From Rubricella aquisinus (GTDB lineage: Bacteria > Pseudomonadota > Alphaproteobacteria > Rhodobacterales > Rhodobacteraceae), in the NCBI RefSeq assembly GCF_014199445.1, contig NZ_JACIJS010000007.1, positions 214,130-278,129 on the forward strand: a stretch of DNA of 64,000 nt, read 5' to 3'. The position numbers were made by a program, and so were the translations under genes. Positions 9,965 through 18,314 of the stretch are shown piece after piece. Every line of letters begins with the position of its first letter. Position 1 is the stretch's first letter. The notes below the pieces were generated by a model, which did no database searches, was not told the DNA's origin, and was given only the letters and a program-made list of their open reading frames with translations.

Positions 9965-10584
9965 AGCCCGGGGACTTTTTCCAACCGTTCAATGGCCTTG
10001 TCCAAGGCCTGAATGGTCCGATCATAATAGGGCCGATTTGCACTGCCCGCTTTCGGCTTTGGTAAGCCTGCCTTCATCGCCTTGAGTTTTTTGAGGAGTG
10101 CCCTGATCTGGTTCCAGTCAAGGTCGGCAAGCGCCTTTCCGATGACCGGGCCTATCTTGTCTAAGGTGTCATTGAGGCTCTTTTTCTTTTTTGCCAGCTT
10201 GGCTTTTTTGATGAGGCTAAACAATGCAAGCATCAAATTGATGAGAGCCAATGCGCTCTCATTCTTAGCCGATTTGTTTTTGTTGTAGGCTTTGAGCGCA
10301 GCGGCTTGCTTTTTCTTTAGGTTCTTTTCTGCCGCATCGGCTGCTTTGGCCTTCCCCGTCACGGCGGTATCAAAGTCGGCCAGTGTTAATGCGACGGGCG
10401 TTTGTTGATCGTCGTCATCCGGTTCGCCTCCCGCACCAGATGTCAGCAACTGCAAAAGATCGGATGTGCCATTGATCACGATGTCGAGGTGGATGGTTCC
10501 ACGGATCAAGAGGCCGCCATCGCTGGCCAGTTGGATTGACAGGCCTTCTGCTGTTTCGATCACTTCATCAGAATTCTGTTTCAT
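9961..10584 (-). CDS. Hypothetical lysine-rich protein with hydrophobic helix
   Basis: A 207-residue protein I do not recognise. Residues 1-50 look beta-rich and neutral (GLSIQLASDGGLLIRG, HLDIVINGTSDLLQLL), then an acidic DDDDQQ stretch near 56-61. A strongly basic, Ala/Lys-rich helical segment follows (78-107), then a hydrophobic helix (111-125, LALINLMLALFSLI) and a second lysine block (126-136). There is no signal peptide. A good promoter and an AGGAG ribosome site precede the ATG at 10584. It overlaps the convergent LysR gene by four bases. The upstream neighbour is the candidate small RNA, whose terminator lies against this promoter. Confidence 0.75.
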   Translation of the reverse strand: MKQNSDEVIETAEGLSIQLASDGGLLIRGTIHLDIVINGTSDLLQLLTSGAGGEPDDDDQQTPVALTLADFDTAVTGKAKAADAAEKNLKKKQAAALKAYNKNKSAKNESALALINLMLALFSLIKKAKLAKKKKSLNDTLDKIGPVIGKALADLDWNQIRALLKKLKAMKAGLPKPKAGSANRPYYDRTIQALDKAIERLEKVPGL

Positions 10585-10617
10585 TGGGTACTCCTACGCA
10601 AAATATGTGGGAGCAGG

Positions 10618-10647
10618 AGTATAGGCGCGCAGCAGGCAAACGCGCAA
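10618..10647 (-). promoter_or_regulatory. Promoter of the lysine-rich protein gene
   Basis: On the minus strand TTGCGC (10647-10642) and TATACT (10623-10618) are 18 bases apart, placing a start near 10611 and a leader of about 27 bases to the ATG at 10584. The -35 box overlaps the T tract that ends the upstream small RNA. Confidence 0.6.
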
Positions 10648-10738
10648 AAAAAAGGCCGAGCATCAAGCTCGGCCCAAGTCCAACAGGGAGGTAAGACCGG
10701 CAGGGAAGCAACACAGTGTTGCGCGTCTGCCTGTCTTG
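10646..10738 (-). ncRNA. Candidate trans-acting small RNA with anti-Shine-Dalgarno motif
   Basis: A free-standing transcription unit of about 93 bases on the minus strand. A 17-base-spaced promoter ends at 10745, giving a start near 10737-10739. The 5' part folds into a long stem (10693-10703 with 10727-10737, one mismatch) holding an inner hairpin of GCAACA and TGTTGC around CTG. An unpaired linker carries CCUCCC (10691-10686), complementary to ribosome-binding sites. The 3' end is a perfect eight-base-pair stem (10654-10661 with 10667-10674) followed by eight T, a textbook intrinsic terminator. No convincing reading frame fits. It lies just downstream of a LysR gene on the same strand. Anti-SD loops are known in other alphaproteobacterial sRNAs; I cannot assign it to a named family. 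Confidence 0.72.
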
Positions 10739-10744
10739 ATGGTG

Positions 10745-10773
10745 TATCTAGGGATTAGACTTCTACCGATCAA
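10745..10773 (-). promoter_or_regulatory. Sigma70-type promoter of the candidate small RNA
   Basis: On the minus strand TTGATC (10773-10768), a spacer of exactly 17 bases, and TAGATA (10750-10745). It lies in the gap after the LysR stop at 10842, and no coding region starts downstream before the terminator. Confidence 0.7.
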
Positions 10774-10841
10774 GGAAAATCATGTCGCACCTCGTGCATA
10801 ACCGTTAGTCGCTGCGTGCATAACTCGCGCTGAGCTATGCA

Positions 10842-11747
10842 TCAGGTTTCCTCCCGATCCTTGAGGGACCGGCGATAGAGTGCGATTTCCTCAAGGATGA
10901 AATCCCGAAACGCGGCGACCCGTTTGGAGTGGCGCAACTCCTCCGGATAGGCGAGGTAGACCGGCACGACGCCGCTGGCCTGCGACGGGACAACATTGAC
11001 AAGCTCCGTTGCCTCCGCCGCCACATAATCCGGCAGCGCGCCGATGCCCAGCCCATGCAATGTGGCCTGAAGCACACCATAATAATTGTTCATGGTCAGA
11101 TGCGACGGCGTGTCGGCGGACAGGAACGGCCTGAGCCATGCCTGTCCAGCAGAGACCTGATTCGCATTCGGGCTATAGCCGACGATCCGGTGGCGCATCA
11201 GATCATCCGACGTTTCCGGCATCCCATGACGGTCGATATAGGCTTTGCTCGCGAAAAAGCGCATCCGCACATCCATCAGGCGCCGGCGGATCAGATCGGC
11301 TTGGCTCGGCTCCTTCATGCGCACCGCGACATCGGCCTCCCGCATCGGCAGATCAACGATGCGTTCATCAAGCATCAGGTCGATCTTCAGATTGGGGAAT
11401 TGATCGTAGAGTTTGGTCAACCGTGGGGCGAGCCACAGGGTGCCGAACCCGGTGGTGGTGGTCACTCGCAATTCGCCGAAAACGGCATCTTCCGAGTCGC
11501 GTATGCGGGCCGTCGCGGCAGCCAGTCGTTTGGCCATGTCGCGGGTCGCGGAATACAGAAGCTCCCCCTGTTCGGTCAGAATCAATCCGCGCGCATGTCG
11601 GTGAAAAAGCGTGACCTTGAGTCCCTCCTCCAGCGACCTAATTTGTCTGCTGACGGCAGATTGGCTCAAATGAAGGCTATCACCGGCATGAGTAAGGCTA
11701 CCCGCATCTGCGACAGCATGAAAAATTCTGAGTTTGTCCCAATCCAT
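10842..11747 (-). CDS. LysR-type transcriptional regulator
   Basis: A 301-residue LysR regulator. The N-terminal helix-turn-helix (LRIFHAVADAGSLTHAGDSLHLSQSAVSRQIRSLE, residues 5-40) is followed by an effector domain beginning near residue 93 (LRVTTTTGFGTLWLAPRLTKL). The effector is unknown. The gene is divergent from a small exported protein gene at 11818; the gap holds a 17-base palindrome that may be its operator. A candidate small RNA is encoded directly downstream on the same strand. Confidence 0.92.
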   Translation of the reverse strand: MDWDKLRIFHAVADAGSLTHAGDSLHLSQSAVSRQIRSLEEGLKVTLFHRHARGLILTEQGELLYSATRDMAKRLAAATARIRDSEDAVFGELRVTTTTGFGTLWLAPRLTKLYDQFPNLKIDLMLDERIVDLPMREADVAVRMKEPSQADLIRRRLMDVRMRFFASKAYIDRHGMPETSDDLMRHRIVGYSPNANQVSAGQAWLRPFLSADTPSHLTMNNYYGVLQATLHGLGIGALPDYVAAEATELVNVVPSQASGVVPVYLAYPEELRHSKRVAAFRDFILEEIALYRRSLKDREET

Positions 11748-11792
11748 GCGATAGCTTCCTCAAAGTGCGTTGACGTCAGATTAGCTTACAGG

Positions 11793-11809
11793 CACTTTCT
11801 AGGAAAGTG
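11793..11809. promoter_or_regulatory. Palindrome between LysR and exported-protein genes
   Basis: CACTTTC and GAAAGTG, seven-base perfect arms around TAG, in the divergent gap. It could be a regulator operator. The right arm overlaps the AGGAAAG ribosome site of the plus-strand gene, so it could also act as an RNA hairpin. Confidence 0.4.
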
Positions 11810-11817
11810 AGTGGGCA

Positions 11818-12234
11818 GTGGGAAAAATTGGGGTCGTGAATCTCCGTAATTTCATAGGATTAGGACTGTTGTTGACAGCCCTCTTTCTGACTGCACCCGC
11901 AGTTTCAGCACAATCTGCTGCGCGCGATGGTACGTTTCGCGGGATTGGTTTGGCCGAAGGGATGGAGCTAAAGCTTTCAACCTTGGATGGAATTGTGCAA
12001 GGCACATTTACCGAAAGCAACGGCGCGCAATCTGTCGTGCGACTGCGCCAGACAGACCCCGGGAATGCCATCGGAACGGTCCGTGTGCAGGGCGTTCCTG
12101 TGTTCATGCTTCTTGAGTTTCGTGAGGATGGGAATGTCGGGCTGGGCACAGTGCCACTCAATTCCGCAGGCCAGCCGATCACGGGCGCGGCCCAAGGGTT
12201 CGATTTCGTACCGGAGCGCGTGGGTCGGTTCTAA
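11818..12234 (+). CDS. Hypothetical exported protein
   Basis: Up to 138 residues with a clear signal peptide (NLRNFIGLGLLLTALFLTAP, cut after VSAQ). The mature part of about 105 residues is beta-rich (GTFRGIGLAEGMELKLSTLDG, GTFTESNGAQSVVRLRQTDPG) and ends in PERVGRF. I recognise no family. The GTG at 11818 has an AGGAAAG site ten bases upstream; a GTG at 11836 would give a more standard signal peptide start. It is divergent from the LysR gene, which may control it. Confidence 0.72.
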   Translation: MGKIGVVNLRNFIGLGLLLTALFLTAPAVSAQSAARDGTFRGIGLAEGMELKLSTLDGIVQGTFTESNGAQSVVRLRQTDPGNAIGTVRVQGVPVFMLLEFREDGNVGLGTVPLNSAGQPITGAAQGFDFVPERVGRF

Positions 12235-12249
12235 TTCAGGCCGCCGGTA

Positions 12250-12573
12250 TCAGACAGACGGCCCGTTCCATTTGGCACCCCAACGCTCAATCTCTGTCAG
12301 TGCGATGCGCAGGTCCGCGCCCTTTGGTGTGATCCGGTATTCCAGCCGCCGCGCGCCCTCATGGACCGGGCGTTTGACCAGAATGCCTTGCTCCACCAAT
12401 CGGGACAGGCGGGTCGAGAGGATGTTGCGCGCAACACCAAGGTGCCGTTGATAGTCATCGAACCGGGTCACGCCGTTCAGCGATGCCCAGATGATGAGCA
12501 GCGTCCAACGGTCCCCGATGCTTTCCAGCGCCGGAGCTTCGGCAAGCTTTTCAGTGGTTCGAGTTTCAAACAC
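12250..12573 (-). CDS. HxlR-family transcriptional regulator
   Basis: A 107-residue winged helix regulator of the HxlR (MarR-like) family. Seen: ALESIGDRWTLLIIWASLNGVTRFDDYQRHLGVARNILSTRLSRLVEQGIL, then the wing RLEYRITPKGADL. I chose the GTG at 12573 because a TAAGGA ribosome site lies eight bases upstream; an upstream TTG at 12603 would fall inside the repeated operator-like sequence. It is divergent from the indolepyruvate oxidoreductase gene, which it may regulate together with itself. Confidence 0.85.
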   Translation of the reverse strand: MFETRTTEKLAEAPALESIGDRWTLLIIWASLNGVTRFDDYQRHLGVARNILSTRLSRLVEQGILVKRPVHEGARRLEYRITPKGADLRIALTEIERWGAKWNGPSV

Positions 12574-12590
12574 GGTTTTGATCCTTAATG

Positions 12591-12626
12591 GGTGTAAACC
12601 CAACGTTACACTATCTCGGTGTAAAC
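12591..12626. promoter_or_regulatory. Repeated operator-like sequences upstream of HxlR
   Basis: GGTGTAAAC occurs twice in the same orientation (12591-12599 and 12618-12626) with an inverted half, GTTACAC (12605-12611), between. The spacing of 27 bases and position just upstream of the HxlR start suggest binding sites for autoregulation. Confidence 0.45.
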
Positions 12627-12810
12627 TCCAAATGATCCTTACGGATCGCGGCCTTCATTCCATTAAGTGGGGGTGTTGCTAGCATAATGCAACCAAATCC
12701 CGGAATGCGCTGCGCGAAACTGGCTTGAAAGGTCACAAAAACTGACCTATATTCGTTGCAAATGAGCCGAAATCGGCCAGTATTTTTAGCCATCAGGGAG
12801 ACGGGATGTC

Positions 12811-15800
12811 ATGTCCTTGCAGGATGTATCACTGAACGATCGGTTCGACCTTTCCAAAGAACAGGTGCTTTTGAGCGGTATTCAGGCGCTGGTGCGCGCG
12901 CCAATGATGCAGCAGGTCCGCGACGCAGGCGCGGGGCTGAACACCGCAGGGCTGGTCACGGGCTATCGCGGCTCCCCCCTTGGCGGTGTGGATCAGCAGA
13001 TGATGCGCGCGGAAAAGCAGCTCACCGCGCATAACGTCGTGTTCCAGCCCGGCCTGAACGAAGACCTCGCCGCAACCGCCCTTTGGGGCGCGCAGCAGGC
13101 GGAATTGCGGGGTGAGGGCAAATATGATGGCGTCTTTGGCCTGTGGTACGGCAAGGGGCCGGGTGTGGACCGGACCGGAGATGTGTTCCGGCACGCCAAT
13201 ATGGCTGGCACCTCTGCCAATGGCGGTGTGCTGGTCGCGATGGGCGATGACCATACGGGCGAATCCTCCACCGTGCTGCACCATTCCGAATTTGCGCTGA
13301 TGGATGCGCTGATCCCGATCCTGGCCCCCGCAGGCGTGCAGGAGGTGCTGGATTACGCGATCCATGGATGGGCCTTGAGCCGCTATTCGGGCTGCTGGGT
13401 GGGCATCAAATGCCTCAAGGACACGATCGAAGTGACGGAGGTCGTCGATGGCCGCCCCGACAGGGTTCAGGTCAAGCTGCCCACCGATTTCCAGATGCCC
13501 GCCGATGGCATCAACATCCGCCTTCAGGACACCCCCGCCGCACAGGAGGCGCGGCTTCATGACTACAAACGCTTCGCCGCTGAAGCCTATGGCCGCGCCA
13601 ATAAACTGAACCACCGTGTCTATGGCAAAAAGGGCGCGCGGATCGGTATTGTCGCCAATGGCAAAAGCTGGCTTGATCTGACCCATGCGCTCGATCTCCT
13701 AGGCATCACGGAGGCAGAGGCCGAACGGCTCGGCATCACCACCTATAAGGTCGGCATGGTCTGGCCGATGGATATGCAAGGGATGCGCGAATGGGCCGAA
13801 GGGCTGGACCTGATCATTTGCGTCGAGGAAAAGCGCAAACTCATCGAGGTGCAGATCAAGGAAGCCATCTTTGATGATCGGCGCGGTCGCCGGGTGATCG
13901 GCTGGAAGCATGAGAATGGCGATCTGCTGTTCACCGTCAAAGGGGCGCTTGATCCTGTGATGATCGCGCGCAAACTCGGCGGTATCTTTACCGCCGAAGG
14001 CGTGCAGAGCGAACGATTGAGCAAGGCGATCAGCGTCCTCGACGAGGCTGCAAAAGCCGACAATGCAGAGGAAATCATGGCCCGCTTGCCGTGGTTCTGC
14101 TCCGGCTGTCCGCACAATTCCTCCACCAAAGTGCCCGAAGGCTCCCGCGCTTATGCGGGCATCGGCTGTCACTATATGGTGCAATGGATGGATCGGGAGA
14201 CCACGGGCTTCACCCATATGGGTGGGGAGGGTGCCAACTGGATCGGGGAGGCGCCGTTCTCGAACACCAATCATGTGTTCCAGAACCTTGGCGACGGCAC
14301 CTATAACCATTCGGGCGTGCAGGCGATCCGTGCCGCTTTGGCGTCAAAGGCCAATATCACCTACAAAATCCTCTATAACGACGCGGTCGCGATGACCGGC
14401 GGGCAGGGGAATGAGGGCGATCTGAGCGCGCTCCAGATCGTGCGCGAGCTTGTCGCGATGGGCGTGAAACGGGTGGTTGGCGTCTATGATCCGAAAGAAG
14501 ATGTGGACCCCAGCGCCTTTCCGGTGGAAATGCGCCCCCGTGACGACTTGGACACTGTGCAAAAGGAATTGCGCGATGTGCCGGGTGTCACCGCAATCGT
14601 CTATATCCAGACTTGTGCCGCCGAAAAACGCCGCCGCCGCAAGCGGGGCAAATTCCCCGACCCGGATCGCCGCGTGATGATCAACCCGGCGGTCTGTGAG
14701 GGCTGTGGCGATTGCGGCGTGCAATCAAACTGCGTCTCGATCCTGCCATTGGAAACGGAACTGGGCCGCAAACGCCAGATCGACCAATCCTCCTGCAACA
14801 AGGATTTCAGCTGCATCAAGGGCTTCTGCCCGTCCTTCGTGACGGTCGAAGGGGCAAAGGTGAAGAAGGCCGCGACGGTCGATGTAAACCTGCCCGACAT
14901 GCCCGCGCCGACGCTGCCCACGATCAACGGCACGCATAACGTGGTCATTACAGGCGTCGGCGGAACCGGCGTCGTGACGGTTGGCGCGCTTTTGGCCATG
15001 GCCGCACATCTGGAAGGCAAGGGCGCGGGCGTCATGGAAATGGCGGGCCTCGCGCAAAAGGGCGGTGCGGTGCATATCCATTGCCGCCTTGCCGAAAAAC
15101 CACAGGACATCTCTGCCATCCGCGTGGCGACGGGGGAGGCCGACGCGGTGATTGGCGGCGATATGGTCACGACCTCTGGCGCGAAAACGCTGGGCCTGAT
15201 GACCCGTGGCCGCACCCGCGCGGTGTGCAACGGGTTTGAGATCATCACGGGGGCGTTCACCCGCGACACGGAATTCAAACTGCCCTCCGACCGCATGTCC
15301 CTCTCCCTGCGCGCGCGGTTGGGGGAGGAGGCGGTCAGCTTCCTGAATGCCACCGATCTTGCGACGAAACTCTTGGGCGATGCGATCTACGCCAACGTGC
15401 TGATGCTGGGGGCGGCGTGGCAGGCGGGGCTGGTGCCGCTCAGCCATGAGGCCATCATGCGCGCGATTGAACTGAACAAAGCCGGGATCGAGGGCAACAA
15501 GCGGGCGTTTGAGATTGGCCGCTGGGCAATCTTTGCACCCGCAGATGCCGCACGCGCGACCCTGCCGGAGCAGGCAGAGGCGCGCAGCATCGCGGAGCGG
15601 ATCGCGTTCCGCGAAGAGGCGCTGGTGAAATACCAGAACACGGCCCTCGCGCGCCGGTTCCGTGCGCTGGTGGATCGCGCATTGGCGGTGGATGAGGGGT
15701 TCGGCTTTGCGGTGGCGCAGGGCTATCACAAGCTTTTGGCCTATAAGGACGAATATGAGGTCGCGCGCCTCCACGCAGAAACGGTGGAGCAGGCGGTCGC

Positions 15801-16221
15801 GGATCGGTTCGAGGCGCATAACAGCCTGCGCTTCCACCTCGCCCCGCCGATCCTTGGCCGAAAGGATGCGCAAGGGCACCCCAAGAAAACCGAGTTTGGC
15901 CCGTGGATTCTGCCGGCCTTCCGCCTGTTGGCGAAGGGCAAGGTGCTGCGCGGGACCGCGTTTGATCCGTTTGGCCGGACGGCTGAGCGGCGGATGGAGC
16001 GTGCTCTGATCGCTGAGTTTGAGGCGGATATGGAGGAGATTCTGTCTGCTCTGACACCGGACCGGCAGGACGCGGCCACCGCGCGGGCGCTGTTGCCCCT
16101 TCAGATCCGTGGTTTCGGCCATGTGAAGGAGGCAAACGCCGAAGCAGCAGCGAAACGCCGGGTCGAGATCATGGATGCCTTCCGCGCTGGCGGCACCCCA
16201 ACGGCCCAAGCGGCGGAGTAG
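12811..16221 (+). CDS. Fused indolepyruvate ferredoxin oxidoreductase
   Basis: A 1136-residue fusion of the alpha (IorA) and gamma (IorB) parts; it oxidatively decarboxylates aryl-pyruvates to aryl-acetyl-CoA with thiamine diphosphate and iron-sulfur clusters. The N-terminal part (RGSPLGGVDQQM, NEDLAATALWGAQQAEL) and the central ThDP part (GIGCHYMVQWMDR, GGEGANWIGEAPF, TGGQGNEGDL) precede a ferredoxin-like cluster site near residue 629 (CEGCGDCGVQSNC) and the gamma domain from about 714 (GVGGTGVVTVGALL, MAGLAQKGGAVH). Probable role: catabolism of phenylalanine, tyrosine and tryptophan keto acids. It stands alone, divergent from an HxlR regulator. Confidence 0.93.
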   Translation: MSLQDVSLNDRFDLSKEQVLLSGIQALVRAPMMQQVRDAGAGLNTAGLVTGYRGSPLGGVDQQMMRAEKQLTAHNVVFQPGLNEDLAATALWGAQQAELRGEGKYDGVFGLWYGKGPGVDRTGDVFRHANMAGTSANGGVLVAMGDDHTGESSTVLHHSEFALMDALIPILAPAGVQEVLDYAIHGWALSRYSGCWVGIKCLKDTIEVTEVVDGRPDRVQVKLPTDFQMPADGINIRLQDTPAAQEARLHDYKRFAAEAYGRANKLNHRVYGKKGARIGIVANGKSWLDLTHALDLLGITEAEAERLGITTYKVGMVWPMDMQGMREWAEGLDLIICVEEKRKLIEVQIKEAIFDDRRGRRVIGWKHENGDLLFTVKGALDPVMIARKLGGIFTAEGVQSERLSKAISVLDEAAKADNAEEIMARLPWFCSGCPHNSSTKVPEGSRAYAGIGCHYMVQWMDRETTGFTHMGGEGANWIGEAPFSNTNHVFQNLGDGTYNHSGVQAIRAALASKANITYKILYNDAVAMTGGQGNEGDLSALQIVRELVAMGVKRVVGVYDPKEDVDPSAFPVEMRPRDDLDTVQKELRDVPGVTAIVYIQTCAAEKRRRRKRGKFPDPDRRVMINPAVCEGCGDCGVQSNCVSILPLETELGRKRQIDQSSCNKDFSCIKGFCPSFVTVEGAKVKKAATVDVNLPDMPAPTLPTINGTHNVVITGVGGTGVVTVGALLAMAAHLEGKGAGVMEMAGLAQKGGAVHIHCRLAEKPQDISAIRVATGEADAVIGGDMVTTSGAKTLGLMTRGRTRAVCNGFEIITGAFTRDTEFKLPSDRMSLSLRARLGEEAVSFLNATDLATKLLGDAIYANVLMLGAAWQAGLVPLSHEAIMRAIELNKAGIEGNKRAFEIGRWAIFAPADAARATLPEQAEARSIAERIAFREEALVKYQNTALARRFRALVDRALAVDEGFGFAVAQGYHKLLAYKDEYEVARLHAETVEQAVADRFEAHNSLRFHLAPPILGRKDAQGHPKKTEFGPWILPAFRLLAKGKVLRGTAFDPFGRTAERRMERALIAEFEADMEEILSALTPDRQDAATARALLPLQIRGFGHVKEANAEAAAKRRVEIMDAFRAGGTPTAQAAE

Positions 16222-16275
16222 CGCTCCCGCACGCTTGTGCTGCATCATAGATGCATCAAAACCCCTTGGGCCGGG

Positions 16276-16292
16276 CCGGCGCTGCGCGCCGG
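16276..16292. terminator. Weak hairpin between convergent genes
   Basis: Seven-base-pair GC stem (CCGGCGC with GCGCCGG, three-base loop) between the oxidoreductase and the glycosyltransferase gene. No T run follows on either strand, so termination is uncertain. Confidence 0.3.
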
Positions 16293-16333
16293 TTCAGGAT
16301 GTGCATTGAGGGATTTGGCAAACGGGTGCGTTG

Positions 16334-17530
16334 TCAGAATGACCGCCCGGCGGCCTGTTCATAGACCCGCAATGTCGCGTCTTGCAGCATCCGTATCGTG
16401 AAGCGGGAGCGGATGCGCGCGCGCCCCGCCAGCCCCATATGCGCCCGCCCCGACGGATCGAGCCTGAGCGCATCGCAAATCGCTTGCGCCAGCGCCTCGG
16501 TATTGCCGGGCGGGTAGAGCCAGCCTGTCTTGCCGTGATCCACTGTCTCGACACTGCCGCCATGGGCCGACGCGATCACCGGGCGGCCCATGGCCTGCGC
16601 CTCGACACTGACCCGGCCAAACGCCTCCGGATCGGTGGAGGCGCTGACCACAACAGCGGCCAGTTTGTAGGCCGCTTCCATGTCGGTGCAATGCCCCACC
16701 ATGCGGATTTGCCCGGTCAGCCCGGCCTCCACCACCTCTTTTTCCAGCGTGCGGCCAAAGCCGGAGCCGCCATCATCGCCCGCAAACACAACCTGAAAAT
16801 CGGTCTCGCCCATGGCGACCACTTTCGCCGTGGCCGCGATCATGTCGCGATGTCCTTTCCATCCGGTCAGCCGACCGGGCAAGAGCACGATGGGGCGGGG
16901 GTCTTCGATCACGCCCCACGATTGGGCAAGCGCGATCGTCCGCTCCGTGGACACCATCTCTTCGGCAAAGGTGTCGATATCCGCGCCGCGGGGGATCACG
17001 ACGATATCCTCATCGGACAGGCCGTAGCGCTGTTGCACCAGCCCTTTGATAAACTCAGAGATTGCGATTGTGGGCCGGCCTTTGGCCATCACCGAATTAT
17101 ACCGCTTTTTCAACCAGTTCGGCTCCGAATAGGTGCCGTGATAGGTGGTGACAAAGGGCGTGCCGGTGGCTTGTGCCGCCTTCCATCCGGCCCATGCGGG
17201 CGCGCGGCTGCGGGCATGGATCACGTCCACCTGATGGGTGCGGATGATCTCGGCAATCGCCTTGGCGTTGCGGGCAATGGCAAAGGGGGATTTCGCACCC
17301 ACATCAAGGGCGATCTGCTCCCCACCTGCGCGGCGCAACAGGGGCTCAAGCCGCCCGCCATTGGAGGCCACCAGCGCACGCCCACCCGCCGCCGTGATCG
17401 CTTGCGCGACCTCCACGGTGCCCCGCTCCACCCCGCCAGACTCCAGCCCCGGCACGAGTTGCAGAACGGTGAGCGGTCGGGCAGTGTCAACACCGACCGC
17501 ATCCTCAATGACAAGGGCATCAGAAGACAT
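16334..17530 (-). CDS. Glycosyltransferase, GT4 type
   Basis: A 398-residue GT-B glycosyltransferase. The N-terminal domain opens with TVLQLVPGLESGGVERGTVE (binding of a sugar acceptor); the C-terminal domain has LLPGRLTGWKGHRDMIAA and the nucleotide-sugar EX7E motif (EAFGRVSVEAQAMGRPVIA). It has no membrane segment. Likely role: transfer of a sugar to a lipopolysaccharide or exopolysaccharide precursor on the cytoplasmic side; acceptor and donor are unknown. The ATG at 17530 lacks a ribosome site and overlaps the start codon of the divergent hydrolase; a start at an internal GTG a few codons in is possible. Confidence 0.88.
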   Translation of the reverse strand: MSSDALVIEDAVGVDTARPLTVLQLVPGLESGGVERGTVEVAQAITAAGGRALVASNGGRLEPLLRRAGGEQIALDVGAKSPFAIARNAKAIAEIIRTHQVDVIHARSRAPAWAGWKAAQATGTPFVTTYHGTYSEPNWLKKRYNSVMAKGRPTIAISEFIKGLVQQRYGLSDEDIVVIPRGADIDTFAEEMVSTERTIALAQSWGVIEDPRPIVLLPGRLTGWKGHRDMIAATAKVVAMGETDFQVVFAGDDGGSGFGRTLEKEVVEAGLTGQIRMVGHCTDMEAAYKLAAVVVSASTDPEAFGRVSVEAQAMGRPVIASAHGGSVETVDHGKTGWLYPPGNTEALAQAICDALRLDPSGRAHMGLAGRARIRSRFTIRMLQDATLRVYEQAAGRSF

Positions 17531-18314
17531 GAAAACTCATGAAGTATTTGAACCCGGCGACGGGCGGAAAATTGCTTACCACAACCTGCCTGCGCGCGGG
17601 GCCGGGGTCAATGCTCCGGGTGTCGTTTTCCTTGGCGGTTTCAAATCCGACATGGCCGGGACAAAGGCGATCTATCTGGAGGACTGGGCCCGGTCCACGG
17701 GCCGCGCTTTTTTGCGGTTTGACTATACCGGGCATGGCATCAGTTCGGGCGATTTTCTGGACGGGTGCATCGGCGAATGGGCGCAGGATGCCTATGACGC
17801 GATCACGGCGCTGACGAACGGGCCGCAGATCCTTGTCGGCTCCTCCATGGGGGGATGGATATCGCTGTTGCTCGCCCGGCGGATGCCCGAGCGGATCGCG
17901 GGGCTTATCGGCATCGCCGCTGCGCCTGATTTCACCGAGAATGGCATGTGGGCAGGCTTTTCTGACGCGGAGCGCGCAGCACTCATGCGCGACGGGCGGG
18001 TGGAGCAGCCATCGGAGTATTCCGACGATCCTTATGTGATCACGCGCAAATTGATTGAGGATGGGCGGCAGCAGCTTGTCCTTGATGCGCCGCTGCATCT
18101 GCCGTTCCCGGTGCGGCTGTTGCATGGGACGGCGGATGCGGATGTGCCGATGGATTGGACATTGCGGCTTTTGGATCACGCGACCGGCCCGGACATTCGG
18201 GCGATATTCGTGCAAAGGGCCGATCACCGGATGAGCACGGATGACGATCTGACCCTGCTCACCGAAACGGTTGAAGAGGTGATCAGACGGGATGCGGCCG
18301 CCCGTCCCAGTTAA
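17529..18314 (+). CDS. Alpha/beta hydrolase
   Basis: A 261-residue cytoplasmic serine hydrolase. Seen: the oxyanion-hole region VVFLGGFKSDMAG, RFDYTGHGISSGDF, the nucleophile elbow GSSMGG with Ser106, an acid region LLHGTADADVPMDW and the catalytic His in RADHRMS. This pattern resembles the peptidase S9-like hydrolases and acyl-thioesterases; the substrate is unknown. The ATG at 17529 has AAGGG about 12 bases upstream, within the divergent glycosyltransferase gene. Its C-terminus overlaps the convergent SDR gene by 32 bases. Confidence 0.88.
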   Translation: MKTHEVFEPGDGRKIAYHNLPARGAGVNAPGVVFLGGFKSDMAGTKAIYLEDWARSTGRAFLRFDYTGHGISSGDFLDGCIGEWAQDAYDAITALTNGPQILVGSSMGGWISLLLARRMPERIAGLIGIAAAPDFTENGMWAGFSDAERAALMRDGRVEQPSEYSDDPYVITRKLIEDGRQQLVLDAPLHLPFPVRLLHGTADADVPMDWTLRLLDHATGPDIRAIFVQRADHRMSTDDDLTLLTETVEEVIRRDAAARPS

